From: Coptis chinensis
Taxonomy: Eukaryota; Streptophyta; Magnoliopsida; Ranunculales; Ranunculaceae
Length of the DNA: 64,000 bases
Reading direction: 5' to 3'
Assembly (NCBI GenBank): GCA_015680905.1
Contig: CM027377.1
Coordinates: forward strand, 28,110,501-28,174,500
The notes below the pieces were generated by a model. It was not told the origin of the DNA. It saw nothing but the letters and a program-made list of their open reading frames with translations, and ran no database searches. Positions 48,419-59,685 of the stretch are shown here, one piece after another (position 1 is the stretch's first letter; every line of letters begins with the position of its first letter). The position numbers and the translations under genes were made by a program.

Positions 48419-48850
48419 ACTATGTATTTCCTATGTATTCCCTAATGTATTTCTTATGTATTTCCTATGTATTCCCTAATGTGAACTATGAATTTCCTAT
48501 GTATTTCCTATGTATTTCCCTAATGTGAACTATGAAGTTCCAAAGTATTTCCTATGTATTTCCTAATGTATTTTCTATGTAATTCCAAAAGTGAACTATG
48601 AAATTCTTATGTGTTTTATGAGTTCTGTTTTAATGAACTATATTACAATATATTTTAATTTTATTGGTAATTGTATTTCTATGAAAATAATTATATTGGA
48701 AAGAACATACATAGTGCATTAATTAAAAAAAAAACAGTGAAATTAAAATACATAGTTCATTAATTAAAAATACATTGAAATTAAAATACATAGTGCATTA
48801 ATTAAAAAGATAGTGAAATTAAAATACATAATGCATAAATTAAAATAAAA
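48419..48850. repeat. two AT-rich minisatellites after the transposase
   Basis: About 48,419-48,610 holds irregular copies of CTATGTATTTCCTATGTATT. About 48,710-48,850 holds four copies of a 40 bp unit containing AAATTAAAATACATAGTGCA. Both lie between the convergent Harbinger genes. Confidence 0.85.
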
Positions 48851-48906
48851 TACTAGATATTACATAAGCTTAGTTAGAGCTAGAACCACCTCTAGCCCTT
48901 ACTCAT

Positions 48907-50016
48907 TCAAAGACGTATTTCAAATTTTTGTTGTTGCTCGATTATAAAAGCGGTATCGGGATGGAGGACACTTGTATCAGTCGCTAAAATCTTAGCTTCA
49001 TATTGCATCTTTTGAAGCCAATTTTTTTCCAATTGAACTTGATTTTTTCCATTTGAATCCGATTTTTTTCTTCTCTTGCCATCACAGTTCTTTGACCATA
49101 TGCAAGTTCCCTTTTCCCTAAGTTCTAAGCATTTTTGTGTTTCATTTGCATCCTTTATAAATGTATCCTCTAAACGTGTAAAGTAACCCTCCAAAATACC
49201 AACTGATTTTTCTTGGTTCCTCTTGGACTTGGCTTTCTTTGATCCAAGAGGACGCTCTATTTCTTGAGACCCTCCAATTCAACTCCACCAACACTTGGTG
49301 AATTAGAAGTTGAATCTTCACCATCATTTTTACGACTTTTTCCTTTTGTGGGGCGGCTTGACCTTGCCCCAAATACTTTACTCCACTTTGGATTATCCTT
49401 GAGTATAACGTAACAATGATCAAGTGAAAAAGACGTTTTTTCTTGTAGTTGGTACATCATCCTTGCCTCAGACAACTAAAAAATAAAATAGAAATAATTA
49501 GACTAAAATAATAATTATACTAAGACCAATATAGAAATAATAATTAGACTAAGATAATGATTAGACTAAGACTAAGATGGAAATGATAATTAAACTAAGA
49601 TGAAAATGAAAATTATACTAAGATAATTAGACTAAGACTAAGATAATCAATAATTGACAAATTGACGAAGTTGTAATTACCCGGCTTTGTATTGTTGTAC
49701 CACTTGTATGTCGAGCCTCCACCGCATTCACAATTGCAACAAACTTGTTCATCATTTTCGAAATATATTTCCATCTACTGCTAATTAAATCGGAAGACCT
49801 ATCCGACCCACGTGCTTGATTGAACTCGTTTGTTACACGATTCCAAAATCCTTTTGCATTTTGGAAAACACCAATAATGGAGTCTTCACTAATTTTTATC
49901 CAAGTAAGACATAGAGCTTGATCTTCGGACTTGCTACAGTGAGTTTTTGCTTTTGCTTGAGTGCTACCACTTGCTTGAGTTGTTTGAGATGCTTGAGATG
50001 CTTGAGATGATGCCAT
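48907..50016 (-). pseudogene. Harbinger second ORF, Myb/SANT-like with NAM-associated C-terminus
   Basis: The DNA-binding partner of PIF/Harbinger transposases. On the minus strand it starts MASSQASQASQTTQASGSTQ at 50,016. A trihelix/SANT-like region follows, SKSEDQALCLTWIKISEDS, FWNRVTNEFNQARGSDRSSD and SSRWKYISKMMNKFVAIV. A donor near 49,682 and an acceptor near 49,476 join to LSEARMMYQLQEKTSFSLDH and CYVILKDNPKWSKVFGA. After a one-base shift near 49,262 come ERPLGSKKAKSKRNQEK and a coiled-coil tail ending EQQQKFEIRL. Convergent arrangement with the transposase is normal for this superfamily. Confidence 0.82.
49480..49650. repeat. AT-rich tandem repeat in the intron of the second ORF
   Basis: Irregular repeats of TAATTAGACTAAGA, about 12-20 bp per unit, fill most of the intron. 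Confidence 0.8.
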
Positions 50017-50169
50017 TTGATATTTTGTTTTTTTGAAGAACTGATTTTAAAGAAGAAGAAATATGATATAAAATTGTTGGAAGTGTGAGTTGAAATGGAA
50101 CAAATGTTGTATATATACCAAAGTTTTTATTTTTGACCGTTTTGACTTTCTGATCGTTGGTGAACTAGC

Positions 50170-50290
50170 CGTTAGGACTCCGGACGGGATGTTTGATTCC
50201 GTCTGGAAAAAAAGAAATATAGCGAGATGGGATGTTGGATTCCGTCTGGTGAGTTTTATAATCCATACAAAATCCAACATCCCGTCCGAA
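50170..50290. repeat. Harbinger right subterminal repeats
   Basis: Three copies in both orientations of GGATGTTGGATTCCGTCTGG-like sequence, matching those at 39,020-39,125. Confidence 0.8.
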
Positions 50291-50437
50291 GTTAACAAGT
50301 CAACCACTATCTCAGTGGAAGGTTTCACCTTGATTTCAACTGGGGAAAATAGTCACCTGTTTTTCACCTCTGCATTGAACACCCAAATTTCACAAAAACC
50401 GGACCCCCCAAAACCACTTGCATTGGGAATGCTTTAA

Positions 50438-51046
50438 AGGTAAAGGTAAAGTTGGTGAGAGAGAGAGAGAGATTGAGATGAGTGGATTAAATGGGTACTG
50501 GGCTTTTATTTGCCTCTTACCTTTTATTAAAACTTGAATGGGTAGTGGCTCCATCAGTGTTAATTTTGAGATCTGTTGGACCTTAAGTAATATTATGTGA
50601 GAAAATTTCTACTTTTTTACAAAACTTGGGCTTAGCACCAAAGGTTTTGTTTCCTTATTGTTTTTTTTAACATCTAATATTTCTGTAACTGGCTTACCAT
50701 AAGGATTTTTTTATATGTTTGAAATTTATTCATGTCGTTTGTGGAATGACTTCTTCTTAAGATTGATGGATTTTTGTCCAGTCTACCTCAAGCTGCGAAA
50801 TGCTTGGATTAACCTGTTTTTTGGATAAATGGGTTTTCTTAATCTCTATCATTCCTATTAAAACAAACAAACAAAATCCGAAAACAAAAACAAAACAAAA
50901 GAACAAATTGTTCGACGTGCAAATTCCATGTAATGATGCAGGGCATGCTACTCATTCGAATTTTTCATTTTAACAAGCTGAAGCAGAATCCTCTCCATTT
51001 AATAGTTGCAGTTCTGGTACAAAATACTCCAATTCGTGCATATTTT
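50438..51046. other. unassigned sequence right of Harbinger
   Basis: A short (GA)n run at about 50,456-50,472, then AT-rich DNA without a recognised gene. It belongs to the sequence that was interrupted by the Harbinger element. Confidence 0.5.
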
Positions 51047-51555
51047 TCTCCTGACAAATTATCACCTGCGCCACCAGTATAGATTGGGAAATAGAACTTT
51101 TATCAAGTAACCCTTAGTGCTTGGAGTGAGAGTAGAGCTCAACCACTGATTGACGACTAAATCCAGTTTGCGTCATTTGTTCTGGTGAGTAATCTTTTTT
51201 GCAATCTTTCTGACTTATCTCATTGTGAAGACTCCCAATTAGTTCAACCGGAGCATGTCCTCAATTGATACCATAAAGAACTTGTTAAAACCTTCTGTGT
51301 CCACATTCTTGTAAATGACGCAAGATCTTTATGGTATCAATTGAGGACATGCTCCGGTCAAACTAATTGGGAGTCTTCACAATGAGATAAGTCAGAAAGA
51401 TTGCAAAAAAGATTACTCACCAAAACAAATGACGCAAACTGGATTTAGTTAATTAGTGGTTGAGCTCCACTCACACTCCAAGCACTAAGGGTTACTTGAT
51501 AAAAGTTCTATTTCCCAATCTATACTGGTGGCGCAGGTGATAATTTGTCAGGAGA
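51047..51555. repeat. long foldback: about 235 bp inverted arms, 36 nt loop
   Basis: The left arm 51,047-51,284 and the right arm 51,321-51,555 are inverse copies with only a few differences, for example GATTGACGACTAAATC against GATTTAGTTAATTAG. The outer edge is TCTCCTGACAAATTATCACC and the inner edge is CCATAAAGAACTTG. Neither arm has a recognised coding motif. A transcript through it would fold into a very stable double strand. It directly abuts the truncated copia-3 LTR. Confidence 0.93.
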
Positions 51556-51705
51556 TAACAAACTTCTAACTGACTTCTAACTGAATTCTAACTGCCTAAC
51601 AACCTTGACTCAGATAACTAACTCTGACTTTGTTTGTTACAGACAAACTTCTAGAACATGTTTGTTACAGAGAAACTTCTAGACCATACTTATATATCTA
51701 ATATC
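51556..51705 (-). repeat. copia-3 LTR fragment
   Basis: On the minus strand the polypurine tract GCTTGAGGGGGGA is followed by TATTAGATATATAAG and copies of GTTAGAAG. This fits the start of a copia LTR, with the usual TGTTAG start mutated. After about 150 bp it stops at the foldback, so the rest is missing. Confidence 0.6.
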
Positions 51706-51710
51706 CCCCC

Positions 51711-54700
51711 TCAAGCTGAAGTATCCTTCGGTAAGACTGAAAGCTTGCTTTGTAAATATAAATGACGATGTCTGGAAAGGCCTTTTTTCATGATGTCTGC
51801 TAATTGATCCTGTGTAGAGACATACTTGACTTCAAGAGATTTACTTGTGACCAAATCTCTGACAAAGTGGTAATCTACCTCTATATGCTTGGTTCTGGCA
51901 TTGAAGACAGGGTTTGAAGCAAGTGCTATGGCACTTATATTGTCACACCACAGTATGGGAGATTGATATAATGGTATATGAAGATCTCTGAATAGATGTT
52001 TTAACCAACTTAATTCTGCAGTTGTGTGTGCTAAAGACCTGTATTCAGATTCAGTTGAAGATCTTGCCACTGTGTTATGTTTCTTAGCAGACCATGATAT
52101 AGGAGTATAACCATAGAAAACAACAAATCCACTTGTTGATTTTATGTCTGAAGGGGAGCCATTCCAGTCTGCATCAGAGTATGCAGTAATACTTGAAGGA
52201 CCTTTTGTGATGACTAAACTTGTACTTATAGTTCCCTTTAAATATCTCAGTATTCTTTTTGCTGCAGCAAGGTGAGGTGTTCTTGGAGCATGAAGATATT
52301 GACAAACTTGATTGATAGAGAAGGAAATATATGGTCTTGTGTCACACCCCGAATTTCGACAAAATTCGGAAAAACAATATTTGTTTCTGACTCTTTGATC
52401 TTCGAGGTGTGACGCACTCTCAACTCCCAAAAACCCATAAACAGTTTAAATATGCGGATAATTAAAAACCAATAAAAATTTTAAACTTAAACAAAAGTCA
52501 TCTTCATTACAAAAATTTATAAATGAAAATACAAATAACCTTGTCTCAACTGAAAATCTATTACACCTTAAGGGAAAACAAAACATATCCTGAATGCGAC
52601 GCTAATGCAAACCACAAGCAGCAACCGACCTTTTTCAACATGAAACCTATCAAGACTCATCAACTATGTTCATTTAATGAACACACCCGATAAGCAAACA
52701 TGCAAATCGGGTCAGCATTATAAACAATACTGGTGTGAGTAGCTCTAAAATACAACATATACTCATACATATACATACACAATCCATAAGGCAGTTAGTT
52801 CCTCCACCGAGGCGCCTTAACTTCCAACAACTAATACGACATTCTTAACTACAATAAGTAAGGCAGGTAGTTCCTCCACTGAGGTGCCTTAACTTCCCAC
52901 TAACCACACAACAAACCATACGCATAATAAAATGGCATTTAGTTCCTCCACGAGGCGCCTTAGGTTCTAACTAAACTAATAACCAGCCAAATACATTCTA
53001 TACTTACCGCATTTCATGCTCAATTACAGAGTGGGTCGTCCCTGCACAAGTAATTAGTTTGACCCACCCTTCTGCAAAACCATATACAATCATCTATCTA
53101 AAGATACATCATTAACCAACACATTACCATAATTATATTAATTAAGGCTTTCTTTGCGTGTCCCTAAAATCACGTCGTATCTATGTCTTACCTAGTTTCC
53201 GGCTACCACAATCGCTTCCCAATGCCTAACATGTACATCCACATGCCTCCCCTTACATAATGAACCACTCCGTATGTAACTACTCCCCGAGGGATGCCGC
53301 GACACTGTAACCCTCACACGAAAGCCATTATGTAAGTATCGCCATTATAATGACATAAAATATCGCATCTCGCTCTAATTTTGCTAACGGAGTAATCAAG
53401 CCACTATTCGGCTCGCCGTAAGAGCCATTCAGATTCACTGAAACGCCGGAAGGGACAATCAAATTACTTACCCATAGGGCCATTCGATTCAACAAACGCC
53501 GTAAGGGGCCAATCATATCACATACCCATCACTAGGGCCAAATCTCATGAGTTGTGGTAGCTAGGTTCTAGGATTTTCGTTACGTAATTTATTCAAGTGT
53601 CATACATTAATGACTCATAATAATTTCACTATATCACGTGTATGCCAATTAATTATTGCACTAAGCCACACTATTTAGAAATATCTCAATACATCTCATA
53701 ACACCTTTCATTCTTTCACGTGTCAATATATTATTACACTAAGTCACAATCCCGTGGGAAAATATTCACCAATACTATACTACCTCATAGTAGCATCTCA
53801 AATATATAATAATGGAGCGTTTATATAAATTCTCAAAGATATTGCATTTAATCGATATCCTAACATATGATATCATTTAACAGAACAACAATTTCAGCAT
53901 ACCCCATAACGTCACGATAGTTCCAAACGTATCGCATAACATTTTTATAGCGTTTTAGAAATATTATATCTCCTAAAATTTCACTCTTGTCACGTGTCAA
54001 AAATACAAACTATCAACGTCACATCTGTCTTAGACCATGACAACCAAGTTTATACACGCTTCCACAACATTCTATCATTTGATTTGTCCATACAATTTAC
54101 AACATAAAACGTAGCACAATTAAACAGTCCACAGTCCACAATCAAAGCCCAAAACCAAAACCCAAAAGTCTACCCATTTAAAGATCCAATTTGGATCTAT
54201 ATTAAGTCTTATGGACTGGCCCAAACAATATTAGAAACTGGCCCCAAACAATATTAAGTGATTCGGCCCAACGAAAAAATAAAATAGAACGGCCCAAAAT
54301 AACTAATGTGGTTTGGCCCAAACAAACTAACCAAATTGGCCCAAGGAAACTAATCTAATCTAGCCCAAAACAAAAGGTTAATTTCGGCCCACAACTAACA
54401 AAATAGAACTGGTCCAAAGGAAAACCAACTAAGGCCCAACTAATCACAACTAAAACCGGGCCCAAATAAACAAAATAGAACTGGCCCAACCAATTTAAAC
54501 TTGCTAAGGCCCAAGGCCCAACCAAATTAGAACTGAACCAAGTTCGTCTTCCTCCCTCACCAGCTCTCCTCCACCACGTTCCAGCCCCGATTTCCGACCA
54601 CCAATTCTCCTACTCCCCGCCCCATTCATCCCAAAGCCAGCTTTGGTCGGGGAAAAACCAACACTTTGATACCCTCAAAGCTCAAAACCCTCGCTGATCC

Positions 54701-57700
54701 AAAACTCAATCTCTCCGCCATTAACGCCTGTTGAAGCTTCCTCCTTCACAGCACTCTCAGCTACTCCAACACACTCACTACAACAAACCCTCACTCAACC
54801 AAAACCAATACAACCCACAACAACAAACACAACACTCCACCAACCAAAACAAATCAAATCACCTGCACCTAAAACAATAAACCTAACGATTTTTTTGTTG
54901 TTGTTATGATGGCTCGCGCCATCATAAATACCCTTAGAGAGCCGCTAGCTCAAAAATTTGGAGTTTCAATAATCCATCACTCCATACGGCACCAGGGAAC
55001 CATTTGTAACTATTCGACCTAGGACGCAGAATAAACTAGACAAATACTGAGCTAAAAAATATTGAACAGTAAAGCTTTTTTTCTTATACACTAACTAGAA
55101 AAAAAATGTAACTACTCACCTATATTAATGGCTCCTACTGAATTCATCATAGTTCAATCGTCATACTCCAACACTCTAGCAATCCAAATTCTATCTATCT
55201 TTCCATTTTATTATATTTGATTATCTAAGAACCCTATTCTCCAGAACAATATGAATATATATCTGGGTTTGAAACCTAAGCCCAACACAGACTCGGGCCC
55301 AGAAACTAGGCCCACATATCCCAAATCCAATCCAATCAAATTTTAAATAAATAAATTAATTAATTAATAAATAGATAAATACGTATTTTAAACACGGGCG
55401 TTACATCTTGTCCAGACTAGATATTGCAATCCACCAACCAGTGATCTATAAGCTGTGTTATCAAGCAGTTCTTCTCCAGAAGTATAATCAAGTTTTTCTG
55501 ATGATGACGCAGGTGTAGAGACTGGTTTGGCACCCTCCATATTATGCTTCTTCAGTAGATCCACGATATATTTAGTCTGAGAAACAATCATTTTGTCCTT
55601 TGTTCTGAAGATTTCCAAGCCAAGAAAATAACTTAAATTTCCTAGATCTTTCATTGTAAACTTTTCTAATAAAGTATTTATTACCTTCTGACAATGTGTT
55701 GAAGAAGTTCATGTGATGATTATATCATCTACATACACTAAGATATATGTAATGATTCCTTGTAGTTGTTGTACAAAGAGTGAGTTATCTGCTCTTGAAA
55801 GTTCAAATCCCATAGATAATAGGGCATCCATTAAAGAAGAGTACCAGATTCGTGGTGCCTACTTCAGTCCATAGAGTGACTTCTGAAGTTTACAAACAAA
55901 GTCTGGTCTATCCTTGTCTATGAAACCTGGTGGTTGTGCCATATACACCTCATCTTTAAATGTTCCATGCAAGAATGCATTACTGACATCAAGTTGCTTG
56001 ATGCTCCAATCATTATGCACTGCAATTGTTAAGATTAATCTTATAATAGCAGCTTTTAGCAAATCGACTTTGAAGTCTCTGTAGTTTCACCCCTTCTTGT
56101 TGATTTGTAACCTTTAGCCACAAGTCTTGCCTTGAATTTGTCAATGTCACCATTAGCCTTTTGTTTAAGTCGGAATAACCATTTGTTTCCTACAATTACT
56201 TGATTAGTATAAGATACTAAAATCCAAGTATTTGTCTTATGTAGAGCATTAAGCTCCTCTTGCATTGCTTTCCTCCAGTTTTCATCTTTAACAGCTTGAC
56301 TGAAACATGTAGGAATCTCTGGTAATGGTGTTGTTGTTGTGTTGATTGAATAACATTCCGAAAGTGGATGTTTGGTAGCACAACATGAGACAATAATCTT
56401 CTTTTTCACAACTCCACATTTTCCTCTTGTGTTCATGACATGAGAGTTAAGATTGTTATCTTAAGGATTTTGAATAACTAGTTGTTCAATGATAGATTGA
56501 TGATGTGAGGGGTTTGAAGTTGTGATAGAAGGAGTATTTGAATTGGATGAGATATCAGTTGACACATCAGGAGTGATTGAGTTATGATGTGATGGAGTCT
56601 TAAATGATGAGATTGAGGTAGTAGTGTTATGAGGACTTGTAGCAGGAGAAGTAGAAGTGTGTTGAGTGATATGTGTTGGTAAATGTTCTGAAGAAGTAGG
56701 ATGTGAAAGAGTAGTATTTGGATTTAAAGATGAGTGAAAGATGTCAAAAGGAAGATTAACAAAATTTGACTCTGAAGATGCAGGTTTTGATGAAACACTT
56801 TTTGAAATGGTTTTGAAAGGGAAGTTAGTTTCATTAAAAACAACATTTCTGGACACATACACTCTTCCAGTACAGGGGTCAAGACATCTATAACCTTTGT
56901 GGTTTAGACTATAACCAATGAAGATACATTCCTTACTTCTAGCTTGAAACTTATTTGTGGTATATGGTTTTAACCAGGGGTAGCAAGCACAACCATAAGA
57001 TTTGAGGTAGGTGTAGTTTGGTGGTTTTTTAAACAGTTTTTTTTATAAGAAGACATGAAGTGGTGTTGTTAGAGGGAAGTCTGTTGATAAGAAAGGTGGC
57101 AGTTTGAAAGACATCAAGCCAATAGGCATAGGGTATAGAACTTTGACAAAATAAAGTTCTACCAAGGTCTGTTATATGTCTATGTTTTCTTTCTACTACT
57201 CCATTTTGTTGTGGAGTGTAGAGACAAGAAAATTGATGAATAATACCAGATTCAAGTAAAAACGTTTTAAAGGAGTCACTAACAAATTCTCCACCAGCAT
57301 CACTTCTAAATATTTTGATTTTTCTATCCAACAAGTTTTCTATTTGAGATTTATAATGTTTGAACACAGTATAAAAGTCAGACTTGAGATAAAGTGGAAA
57401 AATCCAACAATAACTTGTATAGTCATCAACAATACTTGCATAATACTTGAATCCAGAAATAGAAACAAAGTGTGAAGGTCCCCACAAATCTGCATGAAGA
57501 AGTTGCAAATGACCACTCGTTTTTGAACTAGAAAGTTTAAAGGGCAACCTACTACTCTTGCCAAATTGGCAGTTATTACAAAAAGTGTCATGTGACTCTT
57601 TATTCAAAGGAAGGTTGAACTGGTGAAGTACTTTGCTGAAGATAGAAGAAGCTGGATGACCTAGCCTTTGGTGCCAGATCACAGGTACTGCTCTCTCACC

Positions 57701-58144
57701 AATGAAGGCTGATGGTGATGGATGAGTGCTGGTGAGAGTGATAGGATAGAGGCCATGTTTATGAGGTCCCTGAAAAAGGATCCTTTGTGTTTTGTTGTCC
57801 TTTATAATAAAATGAGATGATGTAAAAGTTAGAGAACAATCATTGTCTTTTGTAAACTTATGAACTGACAGCAAGTTTTGTGAAATTTTTGGGACATGTA
57901 AAACATCTTTAAGTAGGAAATTTAAATTTGACTGAGGAGGTTTAAGAAGCATATTACCAGTATTGGCAATATTCAGTGCTTGGCCATCTCCTATGGTCAC
58001 TTGATCAGATCCATGATATGCATGTGGGAAGCTCAAATTTTTGTAGTCTGCAGTCATATGATTTGTTGCTCCACTGTCAGCATACCAGTGTGTATTAGAC
58101 CTTGATGTTGAAGCTTCACTTCTGTTTGCAACCATAGCTTTCAA
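51711..58144 (-). pseudogene. copia-3 pol (PR-IN-RT-RH), split by a solo LTR-like insertion
   Basis: Protease and integrase lie in one long frame (58,144-57,029) with a normal protease site WYADSGATNHMT. Then come HQRLGHPASSIFSKVLHQFN, CNNCQFGKSSRLPF, HADLWGPSHFVSISGFKYYA, SDAGGEFVSDSF and PQQNGVVERKHRH, so all integrase catalytic positions are present. Reverse transcriptase: NWRKAMQEELNALHKTNTWI, FRLKQKANGDIDKFKARLVA, a shift near 56,060, KQLDVSNAFLHGTFKDEVYM, a stop at 55,861, then a YVDD region near 55,740. It then runs KDLGNLSYFLGLEIFRT to SLVGGLQYL, which is cut at 55,410. After the insertion RNase H continues at 52,335 with VCQYLHAPRTPHLAAAKRIL, YSDADWNGSPSDIKSTSGF, ARSSTESEYRSLAHTTAELS and KHIEVDYHFVRDL. 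Other frame breaks occur at 57,030 and 56,460. Confidence 0.93.
52341..55405. mobile_element. 3.1 kb non-coding insertion, giant solo LTR-like (copy 2)
   Basis: It begins TGTCACACCCCGAATTTCGA and ends CACGGGCGTTACA. The perfect 5 bp duplication TCTTG lies on both sides (52,336-52,340 and 55,406-55,410). It shares its start, a GGGTCAGCA...TGGTRTGAGTA segment (52,708-52,742; 43,217-43,250 in copy 1) and an AT-rich end with the 42,879 element. It has internal repeats GTAGTTCCTCCACYGAGG (three near 52,790-52,960) and many GGCCCAA words at 54,200-54,540. It has no gag/pol motifs. Confidence 0.78.
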
Positions 58145-58179
58145 AGTCCTTGGTGGAATCTTTTCCTGTTAGGTAAAAT

Positions 58180-59147
58180 TCATCCTATCATAACAGTCTG
58201 TTGCATAGTGTCCAGTTTTCCCACAAATCTGACAAATTGGCCTATTGCCATTATTGAACCCGTGACCACTTTGTGATCCATTAGCTGGTCCAAAATTTAC
58301 ACCTTTGCTATTGTCATTTCCATTTCTAGAGTTCTGTTGATGATAATTTCCTTGATATCCATTGATTCAACCTCCATATCTTCCACGGGCATTTCCTCTT
58401 CCTCTGTATCCTTGAGTAGAACCACCTCTACTAGTACTTCCTTGATGACCAGAGTAATTATTTTGATTCCAAGTTCCATAGTTATTTCCTCTTCCAGCTG
58501 CAAATGCATGTGTAACATTTTCAATTTGAACCAAGGTAGTATGTTGTTCATGAAGCATTATTTCTTCACTTAGAAGCAGTCCATGTAATTCATCGAGAGT
58601 GACATCCTCTTTTTCTTGTTCGGATTGATGTACAAAAGGCTTTGTACTCAGCAGGTAATCCAGCAAATATGGTTATTAATAAATCTCTATCATCAACAAT
58701 AACCCCAGCAGTAGAAAGTTGATCTGTAACTTCTTTAACTTGATATAGAAAATCAGCCATGTTCTGATTTCCTTTCTTCAATGATTGTAGCCTGAGTTTC
58801 AGCTGATGAATATGAGATCTTGAGACAAACGAGAACCTCTTTTCAAGTGTTTCCCACAAATCTTTAGAGGTTTTAGCACCAACCACATACGCAAGCAACC
58901 CTTCAGAAATGGTTGCATTCATCCAAATGAGTAAGTTTTGATCCTTCTTGATCCAATCACTATACTCAGGATTGATAGTTTCTGCTCCATTTTCATCAAC
59001 AACAAACTTCACTAGACATGGTGTATTACCATCAATGAACTCTAACAGCTCATAACTTCGAAGAATTAGTAAGAATAATGACTTCCAAAGCACATAATTG
59101 TCTTTGGTAAGTTTGATAGTGACTAGATTTCCAATGTTACTGAATGA
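58180..59147 (-). pseudogene. copia-3 gag
   Basis: On the minus strand the frame reads SNIGNLVTIKLTKDNYVLWK, YELLEFIDGNTPC, LLIWMNATISEGLLAYVVGA and SKDLWETLEKRFSFVSRSHI. It continues LQSLKKGNQNMADFLYQVKE and LLITIFAGLPAEYKAFC, the UBN2-type copia gag. After a shift near 58,600 come a Gly/Arg-rich stretch and a knuckle CQICGKTGHYATDC (about 58,240-58,199). At 59,148 the gag start is cut by a CACTA-type terminus, so its own start codon is gone. The ATG at 59,168 lies in the inserted element. Confidence 0.9.
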
Positions 59148-59685
59148 CACTACTACAAAAATGGCCATAGATAGCTTTTATTTAATTGCATTTGTAAAAA
59201 AATGCTATGCTAAAAATAGGCATTGCACTTGCTAAAGCTAGTGCTATCCTTACCTGGTACGTTTTCCACTTTGTATCTCAAAATTCTTCTAAACGCTATC
59301 TCAACTTAACACGTGGGTAAACCGGGCACGTAAACTTCACACGTGACAGATTCAGCGGAGGATATAACCCAATAACTTGGTGAAAAAAGAAATAGAAATC
59401 CCTATAAACAAAATCAGATAAAGGAACTCCGATTGTTCATGAGATTTGAAATTGGAATTGAGTTTGCTGCTACAAGAAAAGTAAATATCTCTTTCTAACC
59501 CTTCTCTCTTTCATATTAATTTACTTGTATGTCAAAATCTCTGTATATGATCTCTTCCTCATCATTCATTCATGTATTTTATGTTTCTGACTTGCCATCA
59601 AATCAAATTACACCCTAATCTTAAAAATTCCATTTTTTAGTTTCAATTAAACCATTCAGATCTAGTTGGTGTCCTTTTCCCTCTC

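Larger units (their letters stand above)
38897..50434 (+). mobile_element. PIF/Harbinger transposon carrying a PMD gene
   Basis: TIRs TAGCATTCCCAATGCAA (38,897) and, inverted, TTGCATTGGGAATGCTT (ending 50,434) are flanked by TAA on both sides (38,894-38,896 and 50,435-50,437). This is the 3 bp duplication of PIF/Harbinger. The total is 11.5 kb, or 6.8 kb without the nested 42,879-47,606 insertion. Both ends share subterminal GGATGTTGGATTCCGT motifs. Gene order: PMD gene (+), DDE transposase (+), Myb/SANT-like protein (-). Confidence 0.88.

Noticed and set aside
52341-55405. Host intron or gene desert
   Set aside because: The exact TCTTG duplication and the RNase H/RT frame on both sides show a discrete insertion.
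58337-58573. Ser/Ile-rich plus-strand ORF
   Set aside because: Antisense of the Gly/Arg-rich part of copia-3 gag.
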